This document shows, in pieces, positions 45,332 through 54,253 of a DNA stretch of 64,000 bases. The DNA is from GWF2-38-69 sp965228125. Lineage in GTDB: Bacteria; Verrucomicrobiota; Lentisphaeria; Victivallales; GWF2-38-69. The stretch lies in NCBI GenBank assembly GCA_965228125.1, contig OZ245791.1, positions 1,922,001 through 1,986,000 of the forward strand, given 5' to 3'. Position numbers and translations under genes: made by a program. Position 1 is the stretch's first letter. Every line of letters begins with the position of its first letter. The notes beneath the pieces were generated by a model. The model was not told the DNA's origin. It worked only from the letters and a program-made list of their open reading frames with translations, and made no database searches.

Positions 45332-46597
45332 ATGAGATTTTTGACTGACCTTTTTCTTGCGTGGCGTTATTTTAAGCCTAAAAGAAATGCAGTTTCCATA
45401 ATCACACTTATTTCTGTAATTGGTGTGAGCGTGGGTGTCTGTGTTCTGATGGTGGTTCTTTCCATAATGACGGGCTTTACCAATGAGATAAAAACCAAGC
45501 TCATAGACACACGGCCCCATATCCAGATTCAAAGCTACTCTCTCCCATACATAAAGAATCCAAATAAACTAATCAGTAAAATAGATTCAATGGGCGCAGA
45601 AGGTATAGCAAGAACGCAGGGAGAAGTGCTTGTTCAATACGGTGATAAGGTTTCGCCGCAGTATTTAATCGGGATTGATACGGCGCAGGAACCTTCGGCC
45701 GGGCTTGTAGAAGAAAACATAGTTGCAGGGAAATATTCACTTAAAGACGGTGAAGTCCTGATAAGTTATGTTTTGGCAAACCAGCTGGGCGTAATGGCAG
45801 GTGATGATATTATTCTTCATTCTCCATCCAAACTCAAAGAAATGGTTAAACTTGATGTTAACGGCAAGGTTCAGCAAAATCCTAACAAAGTGTATCTTCC
45901 TTCACAGTTTACCGTCGCCGGAATTTATAATGTCGGCGAATATACCTTTGATTCGAAGGTGCTTATTTCCAACATAGATGATGCCGATTCACTTTTTGGG
46001 TATCCATTAGGGGCGGCTACCATGATTTCTGTCAAAACATCAGATCCTTTTAACATAGAGGGTATTTACGGCAAAATGGTCAAAGAGTTTCCTGAATATC
46101 AGGTCTTGAATTGGAAGCAGGTGAATAAACAGTTTCTTGATGTTTTAGCAGTTGAAAAGAATATGATGTTCTTCGTGCTTGTGTTTATCGTGCTTGTAGC
46201 TGCTTCGAGTATTACCAATACATTGATAACCGTGGTAGTTCAGAAGACTAAGGAAATAGGGCTTCTGATGGCTTTGGGATCCAGTCCGTCGACTATAATG
46301 AGAGTTTTCATTATGCAGGGTTTCTTTGTCGGTACAATAGGCACTTTTGTCGGGCTTGGATTGGGATGGTGTGTAATTTATTGGAGGACCGGTATTCTGC
46401 ATATTCTTTCAGATGTTTTTCGTGTTGAAATATTTCCGAGGCAGTTCTATTTTCTGAGTCAGCTTCCGGCGCAGATTGTACCGGGAGATGTGCTTTTTAT
46501 TTCGATTTGTTCAATAGTCCTTTGTACGCTCGGCGCAGTGATTCCTGCTTTCAGGGCATCAAGGCTTGATCCAGCGAGGGCTCTTAGATATGAATAG
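45332..46597 (+). CDS. lolC: lipoprotein-releasing ABC transporter permease
   Basis: This 421-residue protein has the LolC/LolE fold: an N-terminal helix (about 20-45) starting 'FLAWRYFKPKRNAVSIITLIS', a periplasmic MacB-like domain (about 50-265) and three C-terminal helices (about 270-300, 320-350, 375-405). 'KEIGLLMALGSSP' is the coupling helix for the ATPase, and 'RLDPARALRYE' ends the protein as in LolC/E. It extracts mature lipoproteins from the inner membrane. Only one permease gene is present, so it may work as a homodimer with LolD. Two candidate client lipoproteins are encoded in this window (1275 and 41727). Confidence 0.9.
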   Translation: MRFLTDLFLAWRYFKPKRNAVSIITLISVIGVSVGVCVLMVVLSIMTGFTNEIKTKLIDTRPHIQIQSYSLPYIKNPNKLISKIDSMGAEGIARTQGEVLVQYGDKVSPQYLIGIDTAQEPSAGLVEENIVAGKYSLKDGEVLISYVLANQLGVMAGDDIILHSPSKLKEMVKLDVNGKVQQNPNKVYLPSQFTVAGIYNVGEYTFDSKVLISNIDDADSLFGYPLGAATMISVKTSDPFNIEGIYGKMVKEFPEYQVLNWKQVNKQFLDVLAVEKNMMFFVLVFIVLVAASSITNTLITVVVQKTKEIGLLMALGSSPSTIMRVFIMQGFFVGTIGTFVGLGLGWCVIYWRTGILHILSDVFRVEIFPRQFYFLSQLPAQIVPGDVLFISICSIVLCTLGAVIPAFRASRLDPARALRYE

Positions 46598-47282
46598 CAT
46601 TATTAGCGTTAAAGATGTTTATCGTACATACAAATTAGAGCGTTCCATAATCAAAGTTTTGAGAGGATTGGATTTAGAAGTCATAAAAGGCGAATGGCTT
46701 GCAATGCTAGGGGCTTCAGGAAGCGGAAAAACCACGCTTCTTAACTTGATTGGAGGCCTGGAGAAACCAGACAGCGGTAAAGTACTATATGATGGAGTAG
46801 ATATTGGTTTGCTGTCGAAAAGAGAGAGATGCAAACTCCGGTTAAAAAAGATAGGATATGTGTTTCAATCTTATCATCTTCTCCCTGAGCTTAGTATTCT
46901 TGAGAATGCCGCTCTTCCTGCAAGGCTTGACGGTGTATCTGCCAAAATAGCCCGCCATAAAGCGGAGGAGCTTCTTGTTAGTGTAGGCCTTCAAGACAGG
47001 CTTAGGCACAGGCCTGCAGAAGTTTCAGGTGGAGAACAGCAAAGAACGGCCATTGCAAGAGCTCTTGCAAATGATCCTGATTTGCTTCTTGCGGATGAGC
47101 CTACAGGTAATCTGGATTCAGCTACTGGAGAGGGGATACTTGAAATATTCAAATCATTGCATAATAATAGAGCTATAACAATCATTATGGTTACTCACAA
47201 TAATGAAGTAGCGGGATTGTCTGAGAGAGTTATAAAAATCAAAGACGGAAAAATGGATTCACCTGAAGCTGTTTTTCTGTAA
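46590..47282 (+). CDS. lolD: lipoprotein-releasing ABC transporter ATPase
   Basis: This 230-residue ATPase has Walker A 'GASGSGKTT' (residues 41-49), a Q-loop 'YVFQSYHLLPEL', the signature 'VSGGEQQRTAIARAL' near 140 and Walker B 'LLLADEPTGNLDS' near 160. These are typical of the LolD/MacB class. The start ATG at 46590 overlaps the end of lolC by 8 bp, which suggests coupled translation. An in-frame TTG at 46566 exists but would add a leader with no homology to the family. Confidence 0.93.
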   Translation: MNSIISVKDVYRTYKLERSIIKVLRGLDLEVIKGEWLAMLGASGSGKTTLLNLIGGLEKPDSGKVLYDGVDIGLLSKRERCKLRLKKIGYVFQSYHLLPELSILENAALPARLDGVSAKIARHKAEELLVSVGLQDRLRHRPAEVSGGEQQRTAIARALANDPDLLLADEPTGNLDSATGEGILEIFKSLHNNRAITIIMVTHNNEVAGLSERVIKIKDGKMDSPEAVFL

Positions 47283-47288
47283 AATCTT

Positions 47289-47840
47289 ATGGTAAATACT
47301 ATGCTGTGTAATATTTGCAATAAAAATACGGCTACAATACATATTCAGGAAGTAATAAACGGTGCAAAGAAGTCTCTGCATATATGTCAGGGATGTGCTG
47401 ATAGCAAAGGGCTTAATGTTGCCGCGATTAATGGGGCAAATCTTGCTGAGTTATTTAAAAGCGTAGCTAAAACGGCGGTTACGCCCAACCAGCTTTCGGT
47501 AAACCCTAATCAGGATACAAACATTACAATACAGCCTGATCTAGTTATATGTTCATCATGTTTGTGGGATAATGAGAAGCTTAAAAAGACAGGCAAACTC
47601 GGTTGTCCTGAGTGTTATAAGGTTTTTTCAGGAATCCTTGAACTTTCTATTCCGAGATTGCACAGAGGGTTTTTACATATTGGGAAGAAACCAAATTCTT
47701 CAACTCATGGCAGAAATGAGGCAATGGTAGATATTTTCAGGCTTCAAATGAGACTTGATAAACTTGTGCAAGCTGAGAAATACGAGGAAGCTGTACTTGT
47801 AAGGGATAAAATCAAAGATTTGAAATCCAACTTTGTTTAG
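47289..47840 (+). CDS. mcsA: McsA, activator of protein arginine kinase
   Basis: This 183-residue protein has the McsA layout: two zinc-binding CxxC pairs at the N-terminus ('LCNICNKN', 'CQGCADS'), two more in the middle ('CSSCLW', 'CPECYKVF'), and a C-terminal UVR motif ('LQMRLDKLVQAEKYEEAVLVRDKI', in part) near 145-180. In Bacillus it activates McsB and links it to the ClpC chaperone. It starts 7 bp after lolD and ends 6 bp before mcsB. The usual neighbours ctsR and clpC are not in the window. Confidence 0.92.
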   Translation: MVNTMLCNICNKNTATIHIQEVINGAKKSLHICQGCADSKGLNVAAINGANLAELFKSVAKTAVTPNQLSVNPNQDTNITIQPDLVICSSCLWDNEKLKKTGKLGCPECYKVFSGILELSIPRLHRGFLHIGKKPNSSTHGRNEAMVDIFRLQMRLDKLVQAEKYEEAVLVRDKIKDLKSNFV

Positions 47841-47846
47841 AGAATC

Positions 47847-48911
47847 ATGAGAGTTATTCTTGAATCAATAGATTTTTTATTTAAAAAGCCGGTATCATGG
47901 CTTTCGGCCAATGGGGAAGAACCCCATATTGCCTTAAGTTCCAGAATCAGGCTCGCCAGAAATATTGCAAATCTTAAATTTCCCGTAAACTCCAGTGAAA
48001 TTGAAAGAGAGCATATTTTGGAATTGGTGGCATCAGGAGCACAGTCGAGCAATATTTTTAAGGATAGATTGTCCTTCAATATGTGTGATGTCTCTGCCGT
48101 CGACAGGAAATTTTTACTTGAGAGACATCTTGTCAGCAAGGAATTCTGCGTAGGAAACAGAGGCAGTTCTCTTTTTGTTGATGCAGATGAAGACTTTGCC
48201 CTCATGGTTAACGAGGAAGATCATATAAGGCTTCAGGTGTTTGCACCAGGTGTTTGCCTGAAAGAGCTTTGGGAAAAAATATCAGAGAAGGAATCCCTTT
48301 TAAATAGCCAGCTGCCTTTTTCGTTCGATGAAAAACTCGGATACTTGACTTCTTGTCCGACTAATTTAGGTACCGGTATCAGGGCATCTGTTATGCTGAG
48401 TTTACCGGCTCTGACTATTTCTAACCAGATGAATCAGATTGTTTATGCGGCAAGCAAACTTGGCATGACAGTTCGCGGGTTGTATGGAGAGGGTTCGGAG
48501 GCAGTAGGTTATGTATACCAACTTTCAAACCAGAGCACTCTGGGTGAAAGCGAGGAAGAAATAATAGCCAGAATTAATAAGGTTATTGATCAGATGATTG
48601 TGTATGAACAGGATGCAAGAAAGCTTCTTTCGCAAAACAGAAGAGATTTTCTTGCTGATTTTATAGGAAGAAGCTACGCAATACTGAGGCACGCTTATAT
48701 TATTTCGGAAAAAGAGGCTTTGAATGCTATATCTGTAGTGAGAATGGGATTTGATCTTAAAATGTTTGACTCATTAAAGATAGAAAAACTCAATACTCTT
48801 TTTGTCATGGTTCAGGATGCGCATTTGCAGAAATGTACAAAGAAAGAACTCAAAATGCCTGAGATTGATATTAAGAGAGCCGAGCTTATCAGAAAGTTTA
48901 TCGTTAGATAG
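47847..48911 (+). CDS. mcsB: McsB, protein arginine kinase
   Basis: This 354-residue protein has the guanidino-kinase core of McsB. Seen are 'LSSRIRLARNIANLKFP' near residue 30, 'NEEDHIRLQVF' near 122, 'LTSCPTNLGTGIRASVMLSLP' near 170-190 in part, and 'VRGLYGEGSEAVGYVYQLSNQ' near 210-230 in part. McsB phosphorylates arginines on proteins, which in Bacillus marks them for ClpCP. The C-terminal 'DIKRAELIR' corresponds to the allosteric RDxxRA motif, but the first Arg is replaced by Ile. The stop codon sits at the junction of an IS5-type element and is preserved by the target duplication. Confidence 0.92.
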   Translation: MRVILESIDFLFKKPVSWLSANGEEPHIALSSRIRLARNIANLKFPVNSSEIEREHILELVASGAQSSNIFKDRLSFNMCDVSAVDRKFLLERHLVSKEFCVGNRGSSLFVDADEDFALMVNEEDHIRLQVFAPGVCLKELWEKISEKESLLNSQLPFSFDEKLGYLTSCPTNLGTGIRASVMLSLPALTISNQMNQIVYAASKLGMTVRGLYGEGSEAVGYVYQLSNQSTLGESEEEIIARINKVIDQMIVYEQDARKLLSQNRRDFLADFIGRSYAILRHAYIISEKEALNAISVVRMGFDLKMFDSLKIEKLNTLFVMVQDAHLQKCTKKELKMPEIDIKRAELIRKFIVR

Positions 48912-50422
48912 TCGATCTTGAAAAAGCACTTAAATATTTAGCTATCATATAGATATATTTGATATAAGTTGTATATTATTGCAAGAAAAGATGATAAAAG
49001 CAAAAGGAATCTTGCAAATGTTGCCGAAGAAAATATCAGATAACGAGAAGAATCAGGGAGATTTGTTTAAAGTAATGTTAAGAGATGTAGTGGATACTAA
49101 GCATTCGCTTGTAACGCTGGCAAATTCTATCAACTGGGAAGCGATTGAGAATAAGATTTCACCACTGTTTTGTTCGAATAACGGCAGGCCTGCATTGCCA
49201 GTAAGAATGATAGCAGGGCTTCTTTATTTGAAGAACGCTTACAACCTTGGAGATGGAGCTCTTCTTGCTGCGTGGCTGGAAAATCCCTACTGGCAGTATT
49301 TTACAGGAGGAGTATTTTTCGAGCACGAAATACCGTTTGATTCATCTAACATGACCAACTGGAGGAAACGCATAGGAGAAGAAGGGCTTGAGGAACTTCT
49401 CAAGGAAATCCTTTCAGCAGCAGTAAGGCTTGGGTTTATCAAGCTATCTGAATTCAAGAAAGTAAATGTTGATACGACAGTACAGGAAAAGAATGTCAGG
49501 TTTCCCACAGATTCAAGACTTTATGACAGGCTGAGGGAAAAGCTTGTAAAGGAAGCAAATAGTATCGGAATAGACTTAAGACAGTCGTATGAAAGAGTTG
49601 CCAAGAAGGCTCTGCATAAACAAAGTTCGCATGCTCACGGCAATCAGATGAAGAAAGCTAAAAAGCAGACTAAAAAGCTCAAGGTTTACCTTGGCAGGGT
49701 AGCAAGAGACATCAGAAGAAAAATGCAAAAATCTAATCCTAAAATGGATAACCTTTTGGCCTTATCAGACAAAGTTCTGACTCAGGAAAGACAAAGCAAG
49801 AACAAGATTTACTCAATTCATGAACCAGAGGTTGAGTGCATCAGCAAAGGCAAGGCTCACAAGAAATATGAATTTGGCTGCAAGGTAGGCTTTGTTACGA
49901 GTGCTCAATCCAACTGGATACTCGGAGCAATGGCTTTTCATGGTAATCCATACGATGGGCATACGCTAAAAGACAACCTTGAACAAGTTAAAAGGATAAC
50001 AGGGATTGTTCCTGAGCAGGGAACTTGCGACATGGGCTACAAAGGACATGGATATGATGGAACTTGTACGATCAATATTGTAAACAGATACCGTAAGAAG
50101 ATCCCAGAAGCAATCAGAAGATGGTGGAAACGCCGTTCAGCCATCGAACCTATAATTGGTCATGTAAAACAGGATAACAGAATGGACTGCAACAGATTAA
50201 AAGGCAAACTTGGAGACAAGTTAAATGCAATCCTATCGGCTTGCGGGTTTAACTTCAGAAAATTACTCAGGGCAATAGCCCTATTTTTTGTTTTCGTCCC
50301 AAAAACGGCTGTTTTTGCATTTTGGGCAGATGAAAAATGCTATCGGAGACTAACTTTTGCCTCCAATGGTGCTTATAATTTTTAGGTGAATCAAGGAAAA
50401 ACGGGGTTTTTCAAGATCGACT
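48910..50422 (+). mobile_element. IS5-family insertion sequence, intact
   Basis: This element of about 1513 bp has perfect 16-bp terminal inverted repeats: AGTCGATCTTGAAAAA at 48910-48925 and its complement at 50407-50422. It is flanked by AGAT (48906-48909 and 50423-50426). The duplication can also be read as the 6-bp TAGATA with ends shifted by one base. It carries one intact transposase gene. It was inserted at the end of mcsB and separates that operon from the histidine kinase gene. Confidence 0.92.
48991..50385 (+). CDS. IS5-family transposase
   Basis: This 464-residue protein (468 if the in-frame TTG at 48979 is used) matches the long IS5-type transposases. The N-terminal DUF772-like domain has 'GRPALPVRMIAGLLYLKNAY'. 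The first catalytic Asp is in 'VNVDTTVQEKNVRFPTD', a later Asp is in 'GTCDMGYKGHG', and the Glu is in 'RRSAIEPIIGHVKQDNRMD'. A basic helical insert (residues about 200-260) precedes the catalytic end. No frameshift is seen, so the element is probably functional. Confidence 0.88.
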   Translation: MIKAKGILQMLPKKISDNEKNQGDLFKVMLRDVVDTKHSLVTLANSINWEAIENKISPLFCSNNGRPALPVRMIAGLLYLKNAYNLGDGALLAAWLENPYWQYFTGGVFFEHEIPFDSSNMTNWRKRIGEEGLEELLKEILSAAVRLGFIKLSEFKKVNVDTTVQEKNVRFPTDSRLYDRLREKLVKEANSIGIDLRQSYERVAKKALHKQSSHAHGNQMKKAKKQTKKLKVYLGRVARDIRRKMQKSNPKMDNLLALSDKVLTQERQSKNKIYSIHEPEVECISKGKAHKKYEFGCKVGFVTSAQSNWILGAMAFHGNPYDGHTLKDNLEQVKRITGIVPEQGTCDMGYKGHGYDGTCTINIVNRYRKKIPEAIRRWWKRRSAIEPIIGHVKQDNRMDCNRLKGKLGDKLNAILSACGFNFRKLLRAIALFFVFVPKTAVFAFWADEKCYRRLTFASNGAYNF

Positions 50423-50464
50423 AGATAGCTGATTTCCGTCACTGAAATTTAAGAGAGGTGCTTT

Positions 50465-52405
50465 TTGTACTTATTCATTGCCGACATTTTGGCGTTTACT
50501 GAAGCGGCCTTTATTATGTTTACGCTTCTTCTTGTGCACGGGCTTAGAAATTATATTGGTAAATCCCCGCTTTATCTTTGTCTTGGTGGGCTTTTTGTCC
50601 TATCCCAGATTCTGGCTGCTGCTGAATTGAATTTAATCCATATAGGGTTTGGTTCTTCGTTTCATTTTTCCAGTTCGATATTTTTTATACCTCTTTTAGG
50701 GTCAATAATGATCGTTTACATCACAGAAGGTACTCTTGCAATGCAGAGGGTAATTGTAGGGATTGTCATCTGTTTCGTAATGTTTATTTATTTGAGCTAC
50801 ATTACCCATTTTCAGCATACCTTGGGCGGCTTTATGTTCTTTAAAGGAGGTTCTGCCCTTTTCCTGGAAATCCTTTTTGTTCAATCCACAAAATTCATGA
50901 CTGGAACTGTGATAGCGCTCATTGCTGATTTGTTTATACTTCCGATAGTCTTTCAGAAACTCAGGAATCTGAGGCTCCAGTATTTTTATTCTGTTTTCGG
51001 AGCGATGATTCTTGCCACATTATTTGATACTTTCGTTTCAACTATTATAGTTTTTTGGAATGACCCGAACTGGATGGAGCAGGTAAGAGATTCTTATTTA
51101 AAAAAAACAATAATAGTTTTCATAATAAGCTATATTGTCAGTTTTTACCTAAATCGAATAGAAAAAGAAACTCACATTGAAGGGAAAGGGGCATTTGATA
51201 TAGTTCTATCTTTTTTTGGTAGCTATGGAATGTCTAGGGCATTGCAGAAAGATATTACTGAGTGGGAAGGGCGTTACAGATTGGTTATAGAAAATGCGAG
51301 TGACATGATTTTCATAGTCAATCGAGAGGGCAAAATTCTTGACGCAAATCCTGCGACAATAGATGTTTTGAAGGATAGGAAAGTCAAAGGCAGGCTCTTT
51401 ACGAGTGTAGTCGATGAATTTTCGGCTGCCCCGTGTTTGTGGAAGCAGCTTTGGGCAGAGTCGGACAGGTCATCTAAGTCTTCCGAGTCAATGTTTTTGT
51501 CTAATAAATCTTTGAAACTCAAAGTAAAAGAAGGGCAGAGAATAGACATAGACGCGGCATTTTCCAGAGGTTTTATTCATAATAGTCCGGTTATGATAAT
51601 AGTCTGCAGAAATATCACAGAACAGAACCGGCTTATAAAAGAGAAAGATGAACTTACCAGCCAACTTTATCATACACAGAGGATTGAATCAATAGGGAGG
51701 TTGGCAGGGGGTGTGGCGCACGAATTTAATAATATTATCCACGCTATTCAGGGACATTTAGAATTGATGTTGCTTTTTGATAAAATAAAAGACCCAGAAG
51801 TTGAAGCTCATCTTGAGAAAATCGAAAAAATGACTGAAAAAGCAGAGACAATAACATCGCAGCTTCTTGGATTTGCCAGAAAGGGAAAAAGCCTTCAAGA
51901 TAAAGTAGAACTCGGTTCGGTTCTTACAGGAACTGAAGATATGTTCGCTCCTTTGACCCGAAAGGCCGTTGAGATTAAACTTATAAAACCTGGATTTCCC
52001 TGTTTTGTAAGAGGCGATGTTGTTCAGCTGCAACAGGTATTTTTAAATATTTTAATTAATGCCATGGATGCCTTGCAAACCATTCAGAAGGAAGAAAAAT
52101 GCATTGAGATTAATCTTAAAAAAGCAAGCCGCTTTCCCGATAAGTTTAAGTCTATGACAATAGAAAAACAAGTATCTGATTATTATGTAGTTTCGATAAT
52201 GGATAATGGGAACGGTATGAGTGAGGAGACGATGAAGCGAATATTCGAGCCATTCTATACTACAAAAGAAGTAGGAAAAGGCACAGGTATGGGACTTGCT
52301 ATGGTTTACGGGGAAGTCATAGCGCACCATGGATTTGTGCATGTAGAAAGCAAACTGGGAGAGGGTACAACCTTTTTTATTTATTTACCTATAAGTGAAG
52401 ATTAG
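50465..52405 (+). CDS. membrane sensor histidine kinase with multi-pass N-terminus
   Basis: This 646-residue protein starts at a TTG with GAGAGGTG just upstream. Residues 1-235 are six to seven membrane helices. A PAS domain follows (about 265-385, 'DMIFIVNREGKILDANPATI'). The dimerisation domain has the phospho-acceptor His near 419 in 'LAGGVAHEFNNII'. The HATPase domain has its N box 'INAMDALQ' near 529, 'DNGNGMSEE' near 580 and 'GTGMGLAMVYG' near 608. The N-terminal helices resemble in pattern the VUT/YhhQ-type integral membrane family ('IALIADLFILPIVF', 'LATLFDTFVSTIIVFW'), which is unusual for a kinase. No response regulator lies beside it. Confidence 0.87.
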   Translation: MYLFIADILAFTEAAFIMFTLLLVHGLRNYIGKSPLYLCLGGLFVLSQILAAAELNLIHIGFGSSFHFSSSIFFIPLLGSIMIVYITEGTLAMQRVIVGIVICFVMFIYLSYITHFQHTLGGFMFFKGGSALFLEILFVQSTKFMTGTVIALIADLFILPIVFQKLRNLRLQYFYSVFGAMILATLFDTFVSTIIVFWNDPNWMEQVRDSYLKKTIIVFIISYIVSFYLNRIEKETHIEGKGAFDIVLSFFGSYGMSRALQKDITEWEGRYRLVIENASDMIFIVNREGKILDANPATIDVLKDRKVKGRLFTSVVDEFSAAPCLWKQLWAESDRSSKSSESMFLSNKSLKLKVKEGQRIDIDAAFSRGFIHNSPVMIIVCRNITEQNRLIKEKDELTSQLYHTQRIESIGRLAGGVAHEFNNIIHAIQGHLELMLLFDKIKDPEVEAHLEKIEKMTEKAETITSQLLGFARKGKSLQDKVELGSVLTGTEDMFAPLTRKAVEIKLIKPGFPCFVRGDVVQLQQVFLNILINAMDALQTIQKEEKCIEINLKKASRFPDKFKSMTIEKQVSDYYVVSIMDNGNGMSEETMKRIFEPFYTTKEVGKGTGMGLAMVYGEVIAHHGFVHVESKLGEGTTFFIYLPISED

Positions 52406-52455
52406 ATAAGGGTATTATCTGATCGGTAAGGAGTTTTGATTAGAAGGATATTCCT

Positions 52456-53172
52456 ATGGATTTAAATGGGAAGAAAGTTTTAATTACAGGCAGCGCTGTC
52501 AGAATCGGTAAAGCCTTGGCTTTGGCTTTCGCACGAAAAGGCGCAAGCATAATAGTTCATTGCAATGAATCAAAGGATCAGGCAGTTGAATTGCTTGCAG
52601 AGCTGGATAAATTCAGTTCTGGCAATGAATTCATCAGTGCTGACCTGACGGATACATATGAGATAAGACAGGTAGTACTGCCCAAGCTTTCAGTGACAGA
52701 TATTTTGATTAACAATGCGTCAGTTTTTCAGAATGTTAAACTTGAAGATGAAAATCTGTTGCGGGCAAAAAACCAATTTGACATTAATTTTTGGGCTCCT
52801 TACATATTGATGCACGAATTTAAGAAACAAAGAAGCCAGAAAGATTCCCTGATTATCAATTTTCTCGATTACAGAATAAAAAAGCCCGCTATTTTTGATG
52901 GTTCTTACTTAATATCAAAATGTGCTCTTTGGAAGCTGACAGAACTTTCAGCTCTTCAATGGGCTCCGTTCATGCGAGTGAATGCTGTGGCTCCCGGGTT
53001 TGTCATTCCACCAGGAAATATTGAAAATTCCAGCATGGAGAAATCGCTCAAAAGAGTCCCGCTTGGAAAAGCTGCATCTATGGATTCAATTTCTTCTGCG
53101 TGCACGTTTCTAGCAGAAAATGATAGCATTACAGGACAGACTGTTTTTATTGACGGAGGCGCTAGTTTGTAA
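52456..53172 (+). CDS. SDR-family oxidoreductase (pteridine-reductase/FolM-like)
   Basis: This 238-residue protein is a classical short-chain dehydrogenase. The cofactor loop 'ITGSAVRIGKALALAFARKG' (residues 9-28) has Arg in place of the third Gly, as in pteridine reductases and FolM. 'NNAS' is near 92, and the catalytic Tyr and Lys are in 'SYLISK' near 151-156. 'VNAVAPGFVIPP' follows. It may reduce dihydromonapterin or dihydrofolate, but specificity is not fixed by sequence. It follows the histidine kinase by 50 bp and converges on maf. Confidence 0.78.
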   Translation: MDLNGKKVLITGSAVRIGKALALAFARKGASIIVHCNESKDQAVELLAELDKFSSGNEFISADLTDTYEIRQVVLPKLSVTDILINNASVFQNVKLEDENLLRAKNQFDINFWAPYILMHEFKKQRSQKDSLIINFLDYRIKKPAIFDGSYLISKCALWKLTELSALQWAPFMRVNAVAPGFVIPPGNIENSSMEKSLKRVPLGKAASMDSISSACTFLAENDSITGQTVFIDGGASL

Positions 53173-53193
53173 TTTCCAAAGTTCCGTTTTCTG

Positions 53194-53760
53194 TTAGGAA
53201 TATAGAGCCAAATCCTTTAGTGTTTCAATTAATTTTTCGGTTGGCAAGCCAATAATATTGTCCATACTTCCTTCTGTGTGATCAACAATCATTTCACCAT
53301 ATTCCTGAATAGCATAAGCCCCGGCTTTGTCTAGAGTGTTGACTTTCTCTAGGTATTCTTCAATTACTTGTGAGGTAAGGTGTTTGAATTTGATTCTGCT
53401 TTTATCTGCAAAAGTTCTAGAGATGTTCAGACTGTTTGCTAAGAGGCAGCATCCTGTGATAACTTCATGGTAGTTTCCGGAAAGCTCTGCTAGAAAATGT
53501 TTTGCTTCTTTTAGATTTTTTGGTTTACCAAGCACTTTTCCGTTATGAAAAACCAAAGTGTCGAACCCGATGACAATATCGTTCTCATATTTATGAGCTA
53601 TAGATTCTGCTTTTTCCCGGGCAAATATTATTGGCATCGAATGTGGTTCTATATCATGTATATATGATTCGTCAAAATTTGGCGGGACGGCAATAAAAGA
53701 CAAACCCAGACGATTGAGAATATCTATTCGTCTGGGTGATGTTGATGCTAGTATTATCAA
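53194..53760 (-). CDS. maf: Maf-family nucleoside triphosphate pyrophosphatase
   Basis: This 188-residue protein has the Maf start 'ILASTSPRRIDIL', the 'REKAES' segment, 'VIGFDTLV' (usually GxDT) near 67, 'LGKPKNLKEA' near 79 and 'DKAGAYAIQEYG' near 146. Maf proteins hydrolyse dTTP, UTP or modified pyrimidine triphosphates to the monophosphate and in Bacillus affect septum formation. It ends the long minus-strand gene run, 11 bp after the AmaP-like gene, close to ftsK and rodZ-like genes. Confidence 0.92.
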   Translation of the reverse strand: MIILASTSPRRIDILNRLGLSFIAVPPNFDESYIHDIEPHSMPIIFAREKAESIAHKYENDIVIGFDTLVFHNGKVLGKPKNLKEAKHFLAELSGNYHEVITGCCLLANSLNISRTFADKSRIKFKHLTSQVIEEYLEKVNTLDKAGAYAIQEYGEMIVDHTEGSMDNIIGLPTEKLIETLKDLALYS

Positions 53761-53771
53761 GAGACAAATCC

Positions 53772-54239
53772 TTAGATAGCGGCAGAGGAATTTACTCTCT
53801 TGAGGTCGATGTCAACTTTTTTAATGGAATCTATACCCAAATTATCGTTTAAAGCCGAAAGCACTTTTTTTTGCAGGCTCATTACAAGTTCAGGAAAAAT
53901 TCCATCCTTGTCGTTGAGTTCGGCCACCACTCTTACACTATACACCTTTCTTTTTCTCATAAGATATGTTTTATGTACAGAAAGTCCCGGCACTTCTATT
54001 TCCTTCGACTTTACAAGGTCTGCTATAGCTTGACTGGAAATGTTGAATCTGCCTTTTTCCGATTCGACAAAAACACCGGAGCATTTTTTTTGTTTTCTCC
54101 TAAAAAGAATGAACCCAAGTATTTTCAGTATGATGATAAATACCAGAACTCCAACCAAGCCAACTTCTACCCCATGCCTGAACCCGGGAAGATTATAACC
54201 TATAACCTGAAGAAATTCATTTATGTAAGCGTGCATCAT
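53772..54239 (-). CDS. amaP: AmaP-like membrane anchor of Asp23-family proteins
   Basis: This 155-residue protein has a membrane helix at about residues 24-47, then a basic patch ('RRKQKK') and a cytoplasmic strand-helix domain. In that domain, 'GRFNISSQAIADLV' and 'VYSVRVVAEL' resemble the Asp23 fold. AmaP in Firmicutes anchors Asp23 to the membrane. Its place directly after two asp23 genes (14-bp gap) supports the same role. Sequence similarity alone is modest. Confidence 0.72.
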   Translation of the reverse strand: MMHAYINEFLQVIGYNLPGFRHGVEVGLVGVLVFIIILKILGFILFRRKQKKCSGVFVESEKGRFNISSQAIADLVKSKEIEVPGLSVHKTYLMRKRKVYSVRVVAELNDKDGIFPELVMSLQKKVLSALNDNLGIDSIKKVDIDLKRVNSSAAI

Positions 54240-54253
54240 ATATCTACCTCATT

